Source: Membranipora membranacea | Taxonomy: Eukaryota > Bryozoa > Gymnolaemata > Cheilostomatida > Membraniporidae | Direction: 5' to 3' | Assembly (NCBI GenBank): GCA_914767715.1 | Contig: OU612067.1 | Coordinates: forward strand, 16,063,001-16,127,000 | Length of the DNA: 64,000 bases | Position numbers and translations under genes: made by a program | Notes under the pieces: generated by a model | Database searches by the model: none | Told to the model about the DNA's origin: nothing | The model's input: the letters and a program-made list of their open reading frames with translations, nothing else | Part shown: positions 36,621 through 48,212 of the stretch, in pieces | How positions within the stretch are numbered: the first letter of the stretch is position 1 | Layout: every line of letters begins with the position of its first letter

Positions 36621-39600
36621 CTGCTACTCCTAGCTTTGAGGAAATCGACTAGGTTTTAGTTGTGATATTACCAACTAGAGTTTTTTTTAATGTTCTGCAA
36701 AATATTTGATTTTTTTATGCATTTCCTTAGTGTTGAATCCTCCCCCCCCCCCAATTTTGAATTTGTGTCATGATACTAAGATGCACAATTTAATCGCTGT
36801 TGGCAGCCCAAGTGAGGGTCTGCCAATTGATTAAGAGAGATAACAGCAGTCCAGATTCATTATGCTACTTGTCAATAGATCGTGTAAACAGTCCCACAAT
36901 GCAATTTCCTGGATTTCTCAATGAGCTAGCAACCAATACTATCTTTATTATCGAGAAGGTTGTACTACTAGCAAACTTTTTTTATAAACATGTTATATGT
37001 AATGTATTTGTTTGGTGAGATCCAGAAATCTCATAAATCTGATGCCATTATTATGAGTAGTATTATTGCTTTGTATTTACTATAAAGTCAAAAAATTACT
37101 TTCAAACAAATATTGTAAGCTGTTAACTTTCAGGGCCCCTCTATCAAATAAATAAAATGAGTTGTTGCATGAAAAAAAACACATGTTTAACGACGAGGTT
37201 GAGAACAAGAGTTATTATCATGCAAAATTTAATTCTTTGTTTTAGGGTTTTCTTCCCATATCACAAGAGATCACAACTTTATCATTACTGGCTCTGTGAG
37301 CAGCTTATTTGTGTTGTTATGAGTTGGCTACCACTTGCATAAGTCAAATGTCTTCAGAAGGAAATATCACAATACAGATACCAATAATATCACAATGTGG
37401 TAATTTAATCTGAATATTCCATCAAGGAATGGTATCATTGAACGTTCAATGCTTCAGATGCTTTTCAAGCTAATAGCACCTATTCCGGCAACCCTGATCT
37501 AAATTAGGTTTGTGTCCGGCTACAGCCCAAAACCAGATATGGGTAAACCTACATGCTCCTTTTTTACAGGAGTGTTGATAACCTGTTCACTCTAATGACT
37601 GTTTCAAGGTGAAATATATTGGAACCAAGGATGGTATAGACTATAGAGATCACCAAACACCGGATAAAAGATGTTTGTGAGCTCAACCTTGAAGAAATAA
37701 TATACCAGAGCATAGCTAAAATTAACACACTACAGCACCAATATGCCCCTAGAAGCTTTTTAATCAAGTCTGAAGATAATATTACTTGACACCTGCAGCC
37801 CACTGGGACTAGACAGCTTCGGTTACTGTATAATATTATTACAAGCCTTAAAAGTCTATGATTACAACCCACTGTGTATAATTATAGAGATACTAATTGA
37901 ATTAGGGCAAGCATAGAGGTGTTCATGTAGTGACAGCAAATTGAAGAGACCCGCTGCGGCAGTGTCAAATGATTTTAATATTGATTCAATACTAGACAAG
38001 CACCGGGTTTGATCATCATGAAGCAGGTTGGGTTTGAGAAGCATGAAGGGGTTCACCAGTGTTGCGTACTCTGGCTAGCATAAAGATCCTGTCGATAGTT
38101 AGATTAGCTTGCAAACCAAACTATCAACACAATTTTAATTCTTGCCAGAGTATATTGGCCTTACACTGGTGGTTTAAGAGCTCTAAGTTTTTGGGCAATA
38201 ACATAATTTGATCCAAAGCGCAAAAGTTCCTGATAGCTTTTTGTTAGATCGCATTATCCATTAGTAAAGAGCACAGAGCATAAAATGGATCAGGTCTCGT
38301 GAGGGTTCTCTAATTTAAAAACTGATCTTACTGGAAGTATAGATTATGAAGGGAATAAAAATGTAGACTTTCTGAATTCAATGAATAGTCTATCGTGCCT
38401 TCCAATAACTATTGGCTAGCCTAAGGCAGCATGATCTAGCCAATTAAAACACGGAGCCAAATCAAGCTGTGAGTTACTGTTGTGCATAAATAACTAAGAC
38501 AGCATGCTTCATTGTTATTAGCCTAAGATCATTGCATGCTATCATGACAGCAAGGACGGCGCCCGCAATACTAAGAAAGTCAAGTGTAAGGCTTGCAGGC
38601 TAAAATAATTTACTTCATCAACTCAACAAACCAGAAACAGCTGTTGACAATTTTTCTCTCACGTACGAAAATCAACCTGTATACCCTGTACTATAAACTC
38701 GTTCAGATTTCAGAGGCACATAACAAAGCTGTACAACAAGGAGACTGCCTTGCAGGTTTTTCTCTGTTTTATTCTTTTTAATAGAGGATACTGTAATGCA
38801 TATACAGAGGGATAAACTGGACGTATTATTCTTGCATCTCAAAATCTGCTATGCTGGTGAGTGGAGGTTTAACAAATTAGAATGTCTGGGAGCGAGGAAA
38901 TGTTTTGATATTCCAAGTTTTATTACTTTTAGCTCTATTCTAAAATTCCTTTGTCGATCTCGATATTATATGATATAATCGCTGTTGTGAAATAGGTTGG
39001 ACTTCGGTAATTACTACCTTCTACAGCAACAAGTCTTCTAAACTCTGGTAGATTATGCCAACGAAAAAACAATCACAAGTAGCAATGGAAAATAAAAGCA
39101 TGCCTTTTCCTATGCACTGCTATAAAATATCGAAAATGGCTTGTAATTCAACAACGGGATCGAAATTTCGAAAGAAATGTTTTGTAAAAAGTATATCTTC
39201 TGATTTGATTACATTTTTGCGAAAAGCCCTGATTAAAAAACATGAGAGATGTTTTGTGGAACCTTATATGAGTTCTAGTAATACCTGCGAAAATGCCTTG
39301 TCTTTATGCACTTTAAACCCTCAATACTATCTACTTTTCATCAGCATATAGCGATTCTGCATAACTTTGACATTTTGTCGGCAAAAAAAGGATACTTGCA
39401 TAATTTTTGCTAAAAATACTAAGAATATCACTTACTTACAGTGAAGCCTCAGACATAAGGTCTTAAGCCAATTGGTCGTAATGCGATGCATACTCTATAA
39501 AAAATGGAAAAATGAAAAAGGGCTGAAGTGTGCAGGTTTTAATAACTCTGGCTCTGAGCGGTAATATCTTACCCTTCCACGCCCTTCTCCCTCCACCCTT

Positions 39601-40705
39601 AAACTTCCTAGCGAATATTTCAGAGCCTATACAACAGCGTCTGCGACAACTTTGTATTTTTCCCACAGGCCTGTCCAAACTTGTTTTCTTTTCATGTGGT
39701 AAGTAAGACGGGTCACCCAGTATGGCTAATGATGTCCCTTTGCTGGGATATTTTCACTCACTGCACTGCGGTATTATATAAATGGTTTTATTGTTTTATG
39801 GCTGTAAACCACCACAGCTGCAACACAAGAAAATCTGTCATCAGTGTCCAGGGTCACATCTCATTCTTACAAATCGTTTTCTCAGACTGGGATGAGTAGA
39901 GCAATCAAGCTGCACAGATGTTTGGTTTTTCAATGGAGGGGTAGTGATACTTTTTAACTGGAGGATATCTATACATAAATAATCTTCTGTGTTGAACCCG
40001 CTGTCTTGGTGCAATGAGGTTTGGGAAATGGCTAAAACCCAAGTTCCCTAAAATTATCAAGAATGCAGTCTAAGCTTTCATACTCTACCTGTCCATGGAA
40101 GATGAGCGAGATAGATATTTAGCTTAGACTGACGTAGTATATTACAGTAGGTATTGCAAAAGATTAAATAAAATGCCAAGGGTATATTTTGGGAAGGCTA
40201 TTCCTAACACATTATGTCGAGAAATTGGTCCATCATGCTCAATACACGGCCACATTTTCTAAAGCCAACTCATACATCATTTAGTCCAAAATATTGAGGA
40301 TGATATACATGTTCTTCAAGCTACTCACAATTACTTACAAGTACTTGTCAGTGATTGTACTACTATAGGGTATACTGTGCAGGGTCTAAGTCTAACTTTC
40401 CAACCTCATATCCCAATTTTTGGTCATTTGTATAAATATTTGACAAAAAATCTCATCGAGGGTAGCCTTTATCTAGCCAAAAATTGATATAAACAATCGC
40501 ATAACAACTCATATAAACAGACCGTGATTGATGCTTCATTTATTTGCAATAAAAACTAATTCAGCTCCAAATTAATTTATTATTGCTGAGTTATATAAAC
40601 ATTGGCAAGGCTGGGGAGTAACAATAATAAATGGTGACAGGCTAATGTTAAAAAATCAGCCACTCCTATCAAAGACAGTACACAATCTATTTATGGTCTC
40701 TGCTG

Positions 40706-40740
40706 ACACAGTGTAAGGATATATCCCTACTCTGTGATAT
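40706..40740. repeat. Short palindrome, ACAGAGTAAGG family
   Basis: GACACAGTGTAAGGATAT is followed at once by its near inverted copy ATCCCTACTCTGTGATATC. Similar 35-bp units are at 41982-42015 and 62194-62230, and an 80-bp stretched form at 44959-45040. Confidence 0.7.
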
Positions 40741-41001
40741 CTTGTTGATGTATCTAATCTATTTTAAATGCAACCAATACAGAGCGCGAAACGAAAATGT
40801 CATACTCAATAAAGCTGCAGTTTTATGGTCTGTCAGATATTTTACAACAACAGGCGATTCTCTTAGATTTTGCTAGCTTGTTTGCAAATAAAGGGTAGCC
40901 TCTATCAGCAGGGCTACTGAAACGACAGCTCCAACAGACCGATTTTAATAATAAACTTATTATTTTCTCTATGGGTAGAACATACTACTGGTCCAGTCTA
41001 C

Positions 41002-41255
41002 ATCAAGCTTTATCCAATTTGCCTGCAGTTTTGGTGGGCTCTCTTTTTTCTGATAAGCCACCATTGGAGCAACTCTCATTGCAGGGTAATTAGATCAGAC
41101 TTGATTACGGTGCTGTCAGCTATAGTTGCTGGTCCAGTCTATATCAAGTTTGATCTAATTTTCCTGGGTTTCGGGATGCTCTCATTCTTTTGGTATGCTG
41201 CCTTCAAAGCAAAGCGACTCCCAATACAGGCAATTTGGATCTGACTTGATCTCGA
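41002..41255. repeat. Two family 2 foldback MITEs in tandem
   Basis: The first, 41002-41107, has arms near CATCAAGCTTTATCCAATTT and TAATTAGATCAGACTTGAT. The second, 41137-41255, has ATATCAAGTTTGATCTAATT and CAATTTGGATCTGACTTGAT. A shared CTGTCAGCTA follows each, so the pair may have arisen by duplication of a larger unit. Confidence 0.75.
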
Positions 41256-42142
41256 TCCTGTCAGCTACAGCCGTGGGTCTCCCCTGTGATATGTTTGTTT
41301 ATGTGTCAGAGTTGTCAGCGGCAGCGCAGGTCTCCTCTTAAGTAAATAAGTTAGATATAAAGGTGGTGCCACTAATCGGATTTTAATTCTTCTGGGAATC
41401 ACGCCGGAATTAATTTTCATTAGGAGCATTATTAAGAACTTGCGTCTATAAGGAGCATGAAGCTAGGAATTTTTAAAAATCTGCTTAGAAAACAGTTCAG
41501 ACAAAACATCATTTACCATTGCTTTATATCTTGTATCTTTGCTCTGTACTATCAATGATATTCATTTCACAAGCTACAAATGAGGCATCCAACATTTAGA
41601 GAAATTGGTATGACTCAGAACCACAAAAACAAAAAGTTGACTATTTAGTTGAAAGATTAATACACTGATAATCATTTCAAATAATTATTATACATTCCAT
41701 GGAACATTGGCTGACCTTTAGAATCCTAACCAGCAATAAATCAAAGTTAATTATGATGATAATTACCTTGTGTTGATGTTCAAAATTATGGATGTAAAGT
41801 GTGTTTATGATATATTGTGGTTCTGCTGACATTTACCAAAATGCTAAACATAAATGTCAAGTCCAGAGTAAATCGCTGCTGAAAGCCATTTGTTTTTATA
41901 AATAATCAGATTTATACCCCTGCAGACAAACCTTGATGGAGTACGAATATGCAATAAATAAAAACATTTCACTAGATTTTAACACAGAGTAATGATATAC
42001 CCTTACTCTGTGATATTAAACTGCTGCTTTGTCTTGTTACGTTGCCTAGAATCTGGGAGGGATTCATTGCCTGTTAGTAGCAAAATACATTCACAATGCA
42101 TCATTCATAGAATGGAACCTGGCGAGATCAAACTGAGCAGTA

Positions 42143-42764
42143 CCGTAAAACCTCACCTATAAGTCACCGGACTTATAAGTGAATCACCCCCCTCAGAAAA
42201 AATAAAAATGCTCCAGTTATAAGACACCCCACAGCTATAAGACACCCCACAGCTATAAGACACCCCACAGCTATAAGACACCCCACAGCTATAAGACACC
42301 GTGTCTTATAAGTGAATCATATCAGTAGTTGATGTTTGGAAGCTCTACATCTTTGAATCAATTCCCTTGCAGTCTTGTCAAGGTTGTTATTCTTTTCAAC
42401 TGTTCTCAATACTTCCAGTTTCTGCTGAATGGTGTATGAGGTTCTTGGCATGTTTTATTTATTTTGAAAGACTGTGAGAGAGATATGATATGCTGATTGT
42501 TGAAAAATTTGAATTTTGTGGCACACATTCACTCACTACAAATGAGTAGTTTTTTGGGAAAAAGCTGCCCTCAGGGGGTTTTGAACTCACAACTTCATGA
42601 TTACATGTCGGCTTAACCACTGAGCTATTCAGCTGCAGTGATTATAATAGGTTTTAGTCCAAGCTAAATATAAAAATGCTTCAAATGATAGTCGCGCTAA
42701 TATGCTACTCTCTTACAGCCGCCTTCACTTATAAATCGCGCGATCAATAGGAGAGGGATTACGG
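42143..42764. mobile_element. pogo/Tigger-like non-autonomous element with 18-bp array
   Basis: TA flanks both ends. The tips are CCGTAAAACCTCACC at the left and GGAGAGGGATTACGG at the right, which pair as inverted repeats. Near the left end an 18-bp unit (GACACCCCACAGCTATAA) is repeated about five times at 42223-42312. A minus-strand tRNA-like head (GAATAGCTCAGTGGTTAAGC, 42636-42556) is nested inside. No transposase frame. Related to the element at 23508-23788. Confidence 0.7.
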
Positions 42765-43420
42765 TACTGCTAAACCTGACATTTGCGGGAATCAGCATTG
42801 AATGTCAGTACTACAAAGATCTACTATCTTAGTCCAAAGGGTGATCAGATCATCATTGACAGGATGTGTGGATGTGTATTGAATATTTTGATGCCAAGTT
42901 TCGTTACGTAATAATTTGTTGGCTCAAAAGATGGCTTCTCATATTATACCAGAGTGATGATCTTCATTTCATGATCGCAATGTCAGCACGCAACTCATAA
43001 TGTGACAGGAAGTGCGTTATCCTGTGGATTATTTATTTGTTTTACTATTTGGATGGCAGCAACTTCATTGTTATCGCAGCCATCCATAATACTACGATTT
43101 CTATCTTGACTTCGATATCTATGATATCTATGATAACAATGACAGAGTATTTTAGTATCATTGGTAATAATATCATAATCTATGTGTCACAATATTTTTG
43201 CAATGGGTTGTCATGATGGTGTCGTTTTTAGCAAGCACAGATCTAGAGCTAGATAACCCCTGTGTGTATTGTCTACCACTCACAAACACAACTAGCTAAA
43301 ATCGTTATAACAAATGAAATCTTTGCACCTGTGCACCAATATTCAAATTCTAAAACCTTTATTTGACAGTACATGCAGAGCAACTATAGACAGATGTAAA
43401 TTAAGAGGGAAAGTACAACA

Positions 43421-44805
43421 ATGGTACACACAAGAAATGTCGGAGCTGGAATAGGGCTGGTGATGCTGTGCTGGCTGGGACTGTATATACACAAGGATAA
43501 ATGGGACAGCCTCGGTGGTTCTACCAAGCAATCTTCACAGGTATGTCCTCAGTCTGCTCTACCATAGCCTAAGTGCTCAGATGCCTCCAATGTGGGTTAG
43601 TGGCATTACATTATCAACCACTCGGCTGGTTGAGAATGTAATGCCACCAACTCGCATTGGAGCTGTCCGAGCACTTAGACTAGTTCTACCATAAAGTTCA
43701 ACTGTGGGAAAGGGGTGGATTGTCACTATTTTCACCCCTGAGTTTCTTTTAATGAGATGCTACGTTGAAACATTTTGGTAATTTTATCTCCACTTTTATC
43801 TCATGAAACTTAACGCAAATTAGAGAAAAACTTCGACGCAAGTTTTTTCTGGTTGACACATATTTAGAGTTTTAATGTTTGAATCTTTATAATGTTTAGG
43901 GTTCGGACCTGCAAACAGTTTTGAAAAGAACTTGAAATCCACTTTCGTTTGTTAGACGAGGATCTAATTTGAAAATTATAATGTTTTTTTAATACTTACA
44001 GGCTGGAGAGGTGAGAGTTGAGAGGGCTATCCGAGCACCAGCCCCTCCGGGAAACACTCAAGAGGCAAGAAAGCTGTCTGATGCCGATAGGGCGTTTCTC
44101 AAGAACTTTGGAGTCAAAAAACTAAAACGGATCTTCAAACCAATATTCAATGCGGAACAAAAGATTCAAGTAATGGAGGCGCTGAAACTCCTCACCGAAG
44201 CCCTTGACAAAGCAGGAGTTGACTATTTTCTGTACGGTGGGTCGCTTATTGGGTCATGGCGACATCAAGATATAGTGCCATGGGATGACGATCTAGATAT
44301 CATAGTGAACATCTCTAGCTGGGAAAAAATAGAGCAGATCAAGATACCAAAGCACACTCTAAATATACAAACGCTGAATAGGTATAAGTTCTACAGCGAT
44401 AACGCTACAGATATCCCAGGCTATTTCTGGAAGTGGCCATACATTGACGTTTGTTTTTTCGGTGACAACGGCACCCACTTGTATGACATGGATCCTACAT
44501 TTTCCAAAACATTTGTCTATGATAAAAAAGATGTACTGCCTTTATCAAGAAGGTCATTCGGGTCACTGGAGCTGAAAGCTCCCCGAAATACAGAAAAGGT
44601 GCTATCACAAAACTATAATGTAAATATTTGTCAAACTAGGTCGTATGATCATCAACAGCAAGCGTCAATAAAACCAGAGCATGTGAAATCCGTGGACTGT
44701 TCACTCTTGTATAGAGTCTATCCATTCGTGATGAGAACTAGCAAAAATCAGAAACAACGACAAACGGAAAAACTTTATTTGAACGGCAGAGTTATGGGTG
44801 CTTGA
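43421..44805 (+). CDS. LicD/fukutin-related type II membrane protein
   Basis: Two exons, 43421-43540 and 44002-44805, joined in phase 0, about 307 aa. The N-terminus has a short basic stretch and then a signal anchor (GAGIGLVMLCWLGLYI), the layout of a type II Golgi enzyme. The LicD-family nucleotidyltransferase-like core is plain: YFLYGGSLIGSWRHQDIVPW followed by DDDLDI, whose Asp residues are the expected metal-binding/catalytic ones. WPYIDVCFF follows about 80 residues on. The family includes bacterial LicD (phosphocholine transfer) and animal FKRP and fukutin (ribitol-phosphate transfer to dystroglycan glycans). It is shorter than FKRP (about 495 aa) and not clearly its orthologue, so the substrate is open. 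A poly(A) signal AATAAA at 45127-45132 fits the 3' end. Intron 1 holds a family 1 MITE. Confidence 0.85.
43569..43681. repeat. Foldback MITE, family 1
   Basis: Tips AAGTGCTCAGATG and, inverted, GAGCACTT, with the family centre ACATTATCAACCACT. It begins about 28 bp after the donor of LicD-gene exon 1. Confidence 0.85.
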
Positions 44806-45462
44806 AAAGTACACTTTTTTTTCCATTTAAATTTCTATAAAACGTAACAGGTTGTTGCATTTATTTTTCTTCCATTTCTAAAATTATTTTTCAAGCTTTA
44901 TTTCTTCTTTTGTCTCTAGAATGTATTGATTGTTGATTTTCATTTGAATTGTATTGCACAGAGTAAGATCATATCCTAATTTGCTTGGTTTCTAACTCCT
45001 TGGTTTAAGCGCCTAAACTAATCCTAACTCTGTGATTGTATATTTTTTGTGTAACTCTAAACTTGAGTAGATTTTCAGTCAAGGGATTTGACCTGCCAGG
45101 GTCCAAGTGATCATTTCCAAATGCTCAATAAAATGATTATTACTCATCAGTCATCACCTCTTTGTTGTAGTCATAACATTGCTATTACAAGATAATTTTT
45201 CCCAGCTTGCTTTCATTTAATTAGATCTCTTTGTATTGAGTCACTTCACTGATCGTACTTACTGAACTTTTAACCTATTTGATGTTTTCCTTTACTGAAT
45301 GATGTTATTTACTCCCTAGGAATACATGAAAGTGGCATTCTCCAGTTCACCGAGAAACCTTGGCCTGACCACCCCTAATTGTCATCTGCAGCAGTCACAA
45401 AGCCTCACACCTGGTCATAGTTTAAGCCATAGACTTAATAGCTTAGTATATCGAGTCTATCG

Positions 45463-45577
45463 TTAGAGCGCTCAAACTGTGCACTGATAGCAAGAAGTGG
45501 CATTTCATTAGCAACCACTTGTTGATAATAAAATGCCACTACCAGCTATCCTGTCACAGTTTGAGCGCTTCAGCTAA
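45463..45577. repeat. Foldback MITE, family 1
   Basis: The tips GTTAGAGCGCTCAAACTGTG and CACAGTTTGAGCGCTTCAGC pair well. The centre keeps AAGTGGCATTTCATTAGCAA and its partner. Confidence 0.85.
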
Positions 45578-45977
45578 CCTGGACATGATAATAGATGATA
45601 GCTGGCCGATAAAATCCCTGAGTACCTGAGTCTGGTGGCTGTCATTAGGATAATTCCTTGTTTTGGGGCAGGGGCTTGCTCGAGTTGTCTCGAGTGGGAT
45701 TTAGTCGCATTCCATTAGCACAATCCAATTTCATCAAAATAAAGTGAGCTCCATTAATGCAAAAAAATGCATTAGGGATTATGTGACTATCTAGTATGTT
45801 TGATATCAAATACACAATCAATACAATAGGCTTCCCGTTATTAAAAGTTTATGGAGGAAATCAAGAGTTGTTTGCCAACCCAACTTATCCTTTGGCAACC
45901 TCACGGAATGATGACAACTCACCCTTCTTTTCATATCCACAAAAGAACATATCACCCCGCGTCATTGCACCAAAGAT

Positions 45978-46086
45978 AGTTTAAGTGCTCAAACGGTGCA
46001 AGATGCTGGTAGAGGCATTTCAGGGAGAAAGTGGTTGATAATGAAATGCCTCTACCAGCATCTTGCACCGTTTGAGCACTTAAACT
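45978..46086. repeat. Foldback MITE, family 1 (near-perfect hairpin)
   Basis: The two arms, starting AGTTTAAGTGCTCAAACGGT and ending with its exact reverse complement, are almost identical over about 45 bp. This is the least decayed copy in the window. Confidence 0.9.
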
Positions 46087-47892
46087 ACACCTAAGACAAT
46101 GTTGAGAATAGTATTATAATGATTTTCTGAAAAGTTGCCCTCACATGCTCAAAGAGGGGAAAACTTCCTGAGCAAAACCAACAATGTTGTAGCATGTATA
46201 TTGTCTGACACAATAGTGAAGGATATGTGGATGAAGAGGGAACATGACGATTATTATAAACTGTGCTTGTGCTATGATTATGATTAATTTCCGGCCACAT
46301 ACAGTATAACAATAATGCCAAAAATAACTGTTGCTACATTATGTTATACGGGAATCAAATCAAAACAAAATTAATAAATAATATTCTATGTGAGAAGTAG
46401 TTTGATGGCTGAACATCTTTGTTTTTGTCTGACATACCTTTATTAAAGAGGAACTTAACATAGATTGAACGCATCAACCTTGGACCTTCATTTTACTGCA
46501 CACTATACTTAGGACATGGGGGAGGAATGTTATGAAAATTAAATTTCAATCCGTGCAATGTAAAGCTTCTTTTTGGGAGAATTAAAATTAGCAATAATTA
46601 GTGACATCATTGGAAAAAGCAGACAACTCCAGTACAAAGATAGTAAATATTGCTGGTGCATATGTACTGTCTCATTCAAAGCAGGCAGTATAATTTCGCA
46701 GCAGTATGGCAATTTATTTATGGCTCACCGCACACACTAATTTAATGGGCATTATATCCCCAGCATGAGTCAGTATGCATTCTATTGCTCATCTAAACAG
46801 TTCACATACTAAATCTGCTTAGTATTCATACTCCAAGCTCCGCCCACCAAAATTTAAAATAGTATTATTATTGAGATATTTCAGTAATTATTAGTTTAAT
46901 TATATTTAAAATACTCACTATTATGGCAGAGTTTTTAAATCAAAATAAAAAATACTATATTTACTGAGAAAATATTATATGAATATCTATGAATCATTCA
47001 CATGATACAATCAATACTATGAGGATCAGGTGAGTGATGTCACAGCTCTGATGAATTGCTAGGTATGAGGTGAGTGATGTCACTAGGCGTGAAATTTCAC
47101 ACATGACCAAAGTTGGAACATGACACTCTATACGACTGTGAACATTTGGGCAAATTTGGGCAAATATGGATTTCAAGTTAAGTTCCTCTTTAAACACATC
47201 GCAGAGGTGCTAAATAATGTGATGCCACAAAGTCCCATGTGCAGGCTTTTCCGCCACATACTTCGTAATCATCCGATTTTATTGCAATCATATCAAATAG
47301 TTTACGATGATACAGGTGCCAAGACGATTCAAATGATAAGAAGATGTAAAGCACAACCTATACTTTATTGTCTCAATATAACAAAGTGATTAACAATTAG
47401 AATAATATCTGATGCTGATGGGCTGCATTGATTATCATGGTTCAACAAAATTAATAATAAAATAGCGTATTTTCATAGAAAAACAAACACATTAGTCTCT
47501 TAATTTCATGAATATTCAAAGCTTTAATCTGACATAACACCCAAAGTCTTGCTTTGAAAAATCATCAACGTCCTTACTCTATACATGTTTATACAATGTA
47601 TATAATATACGCATAATAATGTACTAACATACTATTAATGTATTCACAATACTGTATATAAGGCATCATTTGTATACAAAACTGTATACTCTGTACTGTA
47701 TATATACAATACTGTATAACGTACCACATATTATATCCAAAGCTGTATGAACTATAAATATTTTAGAAGGAAAAGGAATGTTTCTACAGCAATTAAAAAA
47801 AATAAAGGTGTTGACAAACCAGGATAAACAAAACATTTCATAACTAGTCAGAAAGGCTTTTGATACTAAAACTCGATCAGTTCATTAAATTA

Positions 47893-48195
47893 AAGTGATT
47901 GTGAAGAAATAAGGTTTTTGTATCATTCTGGAGTTCTTAGTCTAGTTTAGAAAACTGCTGTAAGGTTTATTAGCAGCAAGTGATTTTCACTCAAAGATGA
48001 GATTGGTCGGTCTAAAAAGGTACTATTTTGTAATACTATCATCAAAATAGTACCTTTTTAGTACCTTCTTCACATCTCAACTTTGAGTGAAAACCAGTTG
48101 AAACTGGGCTATAAGTTGTTAATGAACCTTATAGCAGTTTTCTGAATTAGACCGAGAACTCCAGAATGGTACCAAAACCAGAAATACCTGACTAC
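47893..48195. repeat. Large foldback element (family 3) at FBXO8 3' end
   Basis: The left arm has TCATTCTGGAGTTCTTAGTC and AGAAAACTGCTGTAAGG; the right arm has the inverted CCTTATAGCAGTTTTCTGAA and GAACTCCAGAATGGTACC. A perfect inner hairpin (AAAAGGTACTATTTTG and partner) lies at the centre. It lies just after the FBXO8 stop codon, so its sequence probably forms part of the 3' UTR. A minus-strand AATAAA is at 47971-47966. Related to 49199-49430. Confidence 0.8.
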
Positions 48196-48212
48196 GTTAG
48201 TCTGTGAAATTA

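Larger units (their letters stand above)
36621..43420. other. Gene-poor repeat-rich interval
   Basis: Between R6 and the LicD gene. Tandem AATAAA signals at 37147-37156 may end the R6 transcript. Listed repeats are at 40706, 41002-41255, 41982 and 42143. The open frames seen (for example 39055-39351) lack homology and splice context. I find no exon I can support in these 6.8 kb. Confidence 0.5.
44806..48212. other. Interval between LicD gene and FBXO8
   Basis: Non-coding as far as I can see. It holds three foldbacks (listed), a stretched ACAGAGTAAG-type palindrome at 44959-45040 and TA-rich repeats at 47590-47750. Small open frames have no homology. Confidence 0.5.

Noticed and set aside
42223-42312. 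CRISPR-like array
   Set aside because: 18-bp units without spacers inside a transposon with inverted ends.
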